DNA from: Candidatus Hydrothermota bacterium
GTDB lineage: Bacteria > Hydrothermota > Hydrothermia > B15-G9
Direction: 5' to 3'
DNA: 8,906 bases
Assembly (NCBI GenBank): GCA_003645975.1
Contig: QNDP01000038.1
Span: 1 to 8,906 of the forward strand
Below are positions 5,298 through 8,906 of this stretch, piece by piece; positions within the stretch are counted from its first letter, which is position 1, and every line of letters begins with the position of its first letter. A model generated the notes under the pieces. The model did not search any database and was not told the DNA's origin. It saw nothing but the letters and a program-made list of their open reading frames with translations. Made by a program: the position numbers and the translations under genes.

Positions 5298-6704
5298 CTA
5301 TCTTTGGAATTCATAACGCCATACGAGCGTGTCGCCCGGCTGAAGGTCAACTGTGTCGATCGTTGTGCCGAAAATTGGATGTTCGACTTTTACGGTGTGT
5401 CGGCCTCGACCGTGAATCGGCTTCTCTATCGGACTTGTGCCCAAAAACTTATCGTCAAACCAGACATATCCCCAAGGCTTGACCTTCACGATCAGCGTCC
5501 CGAACTCCCTGTCAAAATCAATGTCCAGTCGAGCCGTATCTCCCGCAGAAAGCCTTAGAGTCCGCCTCAATACCCCATAATCGGGATTGCGGACTTTGAT
5601 CCTGACGGTTCCTGTGTCATGTAAAAATTCGATGATCTTCGTGCCTCTTGACAAAAGTTGCTCATCGACAAAGACATCGCTCGGATGCGAAAGTTTGATC
5701 CTGACGAGCGAATGGAGTTCCTTCGGGACATCGGCGGCCTCAACAGGGTTGATTTTCGTTGATTCCGAATGGGTTGCAGCGCCCGATGTGGAATCCCTCA
5801 AAACCACTCTCGACTCGGTTGGACTTGGATGACGGGTTCTTGTCGTGTAAACGATAACAGCCGAAGCGATTGCCAGTGTCAAAGCCAAAACCGCTGCAAT
5901 CACATGGCTCCGCCGAACTTTCTTGACCTCAACGCTCGTCAAAATTTCATAAAGTTCAGGTCTTTTCGACGGATTTTTATCGATGAGTGCCGAGACAAGC
6001 TGCCATGTCTCGTCTGAAATCCCTTCGGGTCGATGCGGTTCGCTCTCAACGATTTTGTCGATCAGCTCACTGACCGAATCTGCCTCAAAAGGCCTACGCC
6101 CCGAAAGTAGTTCGTAGAGGATCACACCGAGCGCATAGACATCGCCTTTTTGTGAATATTCGCTGCCCTTAAGCACTTCAGGCGGGATGTAGTGAAGTGT
6201 TCCAAGCACAGCGCCCTCAATCGTTATGCTTGGCAGATCGATACTTTTTGCAAGACCGAAGTCTATCAATCTCGGTTTTCCTTTGTGTATCAAAATGTTT
6301 TCGGGCTTCAAATCTCGATGAACGACACCCTGTTCATGCAGGTAGGAGACGATAAATGCCAATTCCTTGAATAACTTAAGCGCATCCTTTTCATCGAACT
6401 TACCCTTTTCGTTCAAAATTTCACGCAAACTCCTTCCCTCGACAAATTCCAAAGCGATGAACGGGATGCCATCGACTTCGCCGCTTTCGATGATTTTGGC
6501 TATCTGGGGATGATTCAGTTTTTCAAGGATTTGCATCTCGCGCTTGAATCGAATCCTTGCCTTCGGATCGTTCGCAAGGTGTGGATGCATGATTTTCAAT
6601 GCGACTTTGCGGCCGTCGGGTGACTTCGCCAGATAGGTTTTGCCAAAACTGCCGCTCGCAAGCTCTTTCACAAGCTCGTAATCTCCGAACTTTTTGGCTT
6701 CCAT
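5298..6704 (-). CDS. Membrane Ser/Thr protein kinase (PknB-like) with PEGA domains
   Basis: A 468-residue Hanks-type kinase. The cytoplasmic kinase domain (about 8-258) has the glycine loop ASGSFGKTYLA (16-26), catalytic Lys37 (VALK), Glu56, HRDLKPEN (129-136), DFG (148-150), GTLHYIPPE (168-176, PPE in place of APE), GDVYALG (187-193) and Arg248. All residues needed for catalysis are present. A membrane helix follows at about 268-286, then a Ser/Thr-rich linker. Two PEGA-like beta domains follow (about 335-397 and 402-468); the second has PWGYVWFDDKFLGTSPIE and HTVKVEHPIFG. They lie outside the membrane and may bind envelope ligands. GGGAGG lies 12 nt before ATG 6704, an unusually long spacing, but no better start exists. 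The gene sits 30 nt after the nuclease and 47 nt before the kelch gene. Substrates are unknown; activation-loop Ser159 or Thr161 are plausible autophosphorylation sites. Confidence 0.95.
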   Translation of the reverse strand: MEAKKFGDYELVKELASGSFGKTYLAKSPDGRKVALKIMHPHLANDPKARIRFKREMQILEKLNHPQIAKIIESGEVDGIPFIALEFVEGRSLREILNEKGKFDEKDALKLFKELAFIVSYLHEQGVVHRDLKPENILIHKGKPRLIDFGLAKSIDLPSITIEGAVLGTLHYIPPEVLKGSEYSQKGDVYALGVILYELLSGRRPFEADSVSELIDKIVESEPHRPEGISDETWQLVSALIDKNPSKRPELYEILTSVEVKKVRRSHVIAAVLALTLAIASAVIVYTTRTRHPSPTESRVVLRDSTSGAATHSESTKINPVEAADVPKELHSLVRIKLSHPSDVFVDEQLLSRGTKIIEFLHDTGTVRIKVRNPDYGVLRRTLRLSAGDTARLDIDFDREFGTLIVKVKPWGYVWFDDKFLGTSPIEKPIHGRGRHTVKVEHPIFGTTIDTVDLQPGDTLVWRYEFQR

Positions 6705-6734
6705 ATTCTTACACAGCCTCCCACATCAAAGAGT

Positions 6735-8906
6735 TCAGACCGAAATGCCGCATAAGATTCGATAAGGGCATGAGCGACAGTAATTTTTGTCCTCATCGTC
6801 GGGCTCAAAAGGCACATCGGGGTCGAGGATTTCGCTCAGCAAGTTGCCAAGTGATGGTTTGAAGATATCCTCCATGAAATGAGTCCGATTTTCAGAGTTG
6901 AAAAGGGCATATTTCTCGTCCTTTCCGCGCACAATCAACAGTTCTGCATTGAGCTGTTCCCAACTCAAAGCGGTTCTATCTCCCTTGTAAAGCATGAGAT
7001 AAACGGGCAACTGGAACGAACGGATCAGCTTTTTCATCTCCTTACGGTCGCTCAAGGCCGTTTCAAGTTTGCTCATTCTCGGCTTCTGCACAGTTGCACC
7101 GGTTTTGTAATCCACGATGTAAATAAGATTTCCGCCCAAATAGTCGAATTCGACCGACCGCCTGTCGATCCTATCAACCCTTCCTTTAAGCCTGAATCTC
7201 CTGCCGTTCAGCTCAAGTTCACGGCTGAACCATCTTTCAAGTCCGATTATCTCGAACTCGCCGCCGGCATTTTCTATGTCGGAATACACAAATCTGCGAA
7301 GTCTGTGTCTCGCAAGTTCATGTAAAAGAATCACTTCACCGGTCTTTCGCGTGAAAGTTTTTGCAAAAGCTCGGTTGATCTCGGATTCAAGGATTTCGGC
7401 ATATCTATCGAAATCTGAGAGATTTATCTTGCCGAAACGCCTGATTCTTCGGTAAAATTTCTCCAGAATTTCATGGACAAGCTGTCCGATGATGTCGCTT
7501 TGAATTTCAGGTTTTAATTCGTCATGTTCCTTCAGCCGAAGCACATATCCGTAATAGAACCTGAGCGGACACCACATGTAAGTGTCAATTGCAGAAGGAC
7601 TGAACCACATTGAATTGAGCAGGTCTTTAACTTCTTTTGACTTTTGGACAACTGTCGGATTCGGTTGGGAGAGGCCGACATAAAATTGCTTCACCTGTGG
7701 GTCAAATTTGCCGATTTCGCCCGCTTCAAGTTCCGCCTGCCAGATGAGCGCCTCGACGAATCTGCTCCTTACAGATGTATCATTTTGCTGATAAATGACA
7801 TGTGCATTTTTTGCGCCTTTGATAAGCCTTGTGAAATGGTAGCGGAAAACCTCTTCCTGCTCTTGGATGTCCGGCAAGCCGAGCGAACGCCTGACAGGCC
7901 GCGGCATCAGCGGATCGTGCGGTGTGATCGATGGGATAACGCCTTCGTTTGCATCGAGAAGGATGACCGTTTTGAAGTTGAGGACACGGGTTTCCAAGAT
8001 TCCGAGTATCTGGACGCCGCTCAACGGAGTGCCTTCAAAAGGCACGGACTTGCTTGCGATGTGATGTCGAAAGATTGCGAAAAGTGGGGGATGTGCGAGC
8101 TGTTCGTCTGCAAAAAGTGCATCTCGAAGCTCATGCAGCGCGGATGTAAACCTTCCGAGAAATTCGCTCGCAAAAGGATAGTTCTCAATCGAAGTGTTTT
8201 GAACGATAAACTCCACGAGAGCGAGCGAATTCTCTGCAAGTCCACGAAATGTCGAAATTTTCTCGAAATTACGAAAAGCGAGCCGATGTATCCGCTTTAA
8301 AGCTTGGTAGAACCCATCGACCAGCTTTTGCCCCTTGCTGCGGCCATGCGTCGAGACTGCATAACCGCTGACCGCTTTGTATAACTGCGGCTCAACCTCA
8401 AGTTCTTCAAGATCAATGAATTGAAGTTGCTTTGATCGCACAAGCTCGTCGATCTTCTGGATTCCGATGCGCATCAATGCGGAATCGCCGTCGATTTCGA
8501 TGTTTTTGATGTAAGGGTGCAAAACCACATGGAGATAATCTTTTGCATAGTAAAGACTTCCCTGTCTCGACTCCTGCGCTCTCAGAATAAGTTCAAACAG
8601 ACCTGCGATGGGTGTCCTTTTGAGTGGATAACCCATCGAGACATTGAAATGGACATCGAAAAAGCTGATTGCCTCCCAAAGCACGGGCATCAGGGCGTCC
8701 TCACGCGGCAGAACTATCGCCACTTCGCGAGGGTCGATATGACCGCTTTTCCCTTCAAGCACATCCTTGAGAATCTGACGCACGACCGCGGCTTCGGCAT
8801 GGGTATCGACGCCGGCATGGAATTGGATCGACGGGCTGCTCGTTGATTCATTGACTTTGATGGGTTTGAGTTTAAGTTCTTTTGTGAGTTCGACAAAAGG
8901 CGACCA
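6735..8906 (-). CDS. AddB-like PD-(D/E)XK Fe-S nuclease, C-terminal 723 residues (start beyond right edge)
   Basis: The frame is open through the window edge at 8906, so an internal GTG at 8783 is not the start. The fragment covers the latter part of an AddB/RexB-type helicase-nuclease subunit. Its N-terminal part (DTHAEAAVVRQILKDVLE, then VAIVLP) is the Rossmann-like segment of the UvrD-type fold. ILETRVLNFKTVILLDANEG and the later RYHFTRLI correspond to C-terminal helicase-fold motifs. The nuclease domain starts at FSPSAIDTYMWCPLRFYY (fragment Cys446). It has His478, Asp578 in GRVDRID, VDYKTG (Asp599, Lys601) and Gln632. It ends with C-x2-C-x5-C (710, 713, 719), which with Cys446 matches the AddB 4Fe-4S cluster. 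AddAB-type complexes process double-strand breaks for RecA recombination. No AddA partner lies downstream; the next gene is a kinase. Whether a Walker A motif exists cannot be seen here. Confidence 0.9.
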   Translation of the reverse strand, partial: WSPFVELTKELKLKPIKVNESTSSPSIQFHAGVDTHAEAAVVRQILKDVLEGKSGHIDPREVAIVLPREDALMPVLWEAISFFDVHFNVSMGYPLKRTPIAGLFELILRAQESRQGSLYYAKDYLHVVLHPYIKNIEIDGDSALMRIGIQKIDELVRSKQLQFIDLEELEVEPQLYKAVSGYAVSTHGRSKGQKLVDGFYQALKRIHRLAFRNFEKISTFRGLAENSLALVEFIVQNTSIENYPFASEFLGRFTSALHELRDALFADEQLAHPPLFAIFRHHIASKSVPFEGTPLSGVQILGILETRVLNFKTVILLDANEGVIPSITPHDPLMPRPVRRSLGLPDIQEQEEVFRYHFTRLIKGAKNAHVIYQQNDTSVRSRFVEALIWQAELEAGEIGKFDPQVKQFYVGLSQPNPTVVQKSKEVKDLLNSMWFSPSAIDTYMWCPLRFYYGYVLRLKEHDELKPEIQSDIIGQLVHEILEKFYRRIRRFGKINLSDFDRYAEILESEINRAFAKTFTRKTGEVILLHELARHRLRRFVYSDIENAGGEFEIIGLERWFSRELELNGRRFRLKGRVDRIDRRSVEFDYLGGNLIYIVDYKTGATVQKPRMSKLETALSDRKEMKKLIRSFQLPVYLMLYKGDRTALSWEQLNAELLIVRGKDEKYALFNSENRTHFMEDIFKPSLGNLLSEILDPDVPFEPDDEDKNYCRSCPYRILCGISV

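Noticed and set aside
7644..8300. 218-codon plus-strand open frame inside the AddB-like gene
   Set aside because: It is antisense to a clearly conserved nuclease gene, Cys/Arg-rich, and shows no motif or ribosome binding site. Codon bias of the real gene explains the lack of stops.
8714..8896. GTG at 8783 as the start of the nuclease, and a 60-codon minus-strand frame around it
   Set aside because: The nuclease frame continues without a stop to the window edge and its upstream residues (GVDTHAEAAVV) fit the family, so the gene simply runs off the window.

Overview
The window is gene-dense bacterial chromosome with a mid-range GC content. It holds eight protein-coding genes and almost no free intergenic space. 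Two genes are cut by the window edges: a sugar-phosphate isomerase at the left and an AddB-like nuclease at the right. I see no RNA genes, mobile elements, CRISPR arrays or phage genes. Several proteins point to a Gram-negative member of the Fibrobacteres-Chlorobi-Bacteroidetes (FCB) superphylum, probably an uncultured lineage. The evidence is a kelch protein ending in a type IX secretion/FlgD-like C-terminal domain, a TPR-like protein with a PGLG-type C-terminal membrane module, a likely outer-membrane beta-barrel and a PEGA-domain Ser/Thr kinase. The phylum cannot be fixed from this sequence. Several starts carry strong Shine-Dalgarno sites (AAAGGAGG or AAGGAG), which helps start selection.

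Layout, left to right. Positions 1-1047 (minus) hold a likely outer-membrane protein followed, 27 nt later, by the N-terminal 82 codons of a bifunctional phosphoglucose/phosphomannose isomerase. A 110-nt divergent intergenic region (1048-1157) carries candidate promoters in both directions. Positions 1158-2956 (plus) hold a tightly coupled pair: an inositol-monophosphatase-family phosphatase and a CDP-alcohol phosphatidyltransferase of the inositol-phosphate-transferase type. The second has a short N-terminal domain that looks like an eroded nucleotidyltransferase. This pair converges, with one base between stop codons, on a long minus-strand gene run (8906 to 2958). In transcription order that run is: AddB-like PD-(D/E)XK Fe-S nuclease, Ser/Thr kinase with PEGA domains, secreted kelch protein, TPR/PGLG membrane protein, and a DUF488 protein. 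Gaps are 30 and 47 nt, followed by a 22-nt overlap and a 29-nt gap, so an operon is likely.

How the genes may work together (inference). The left half looks like sugar-phosphate and inositol-phosphate metabolism. Phosphoglucose isomerase controls the glucose-6-phosphate pool, from which inositol-1-phosphate is made. A CDP-alcohol transferase plus an inositol phosphatase could make an inositol-containing lipid or a di-inositol-phosphate-like solute. The right half looks like an envelope-sensing or envelope-assembly set (kinase, kelch and TPR proteins) flanked by a DNA-repair nuclease and DUF488. No clearly new defence or mobile system is visible. The most interesting object is the transferase with the degenerate N-terminal domain.
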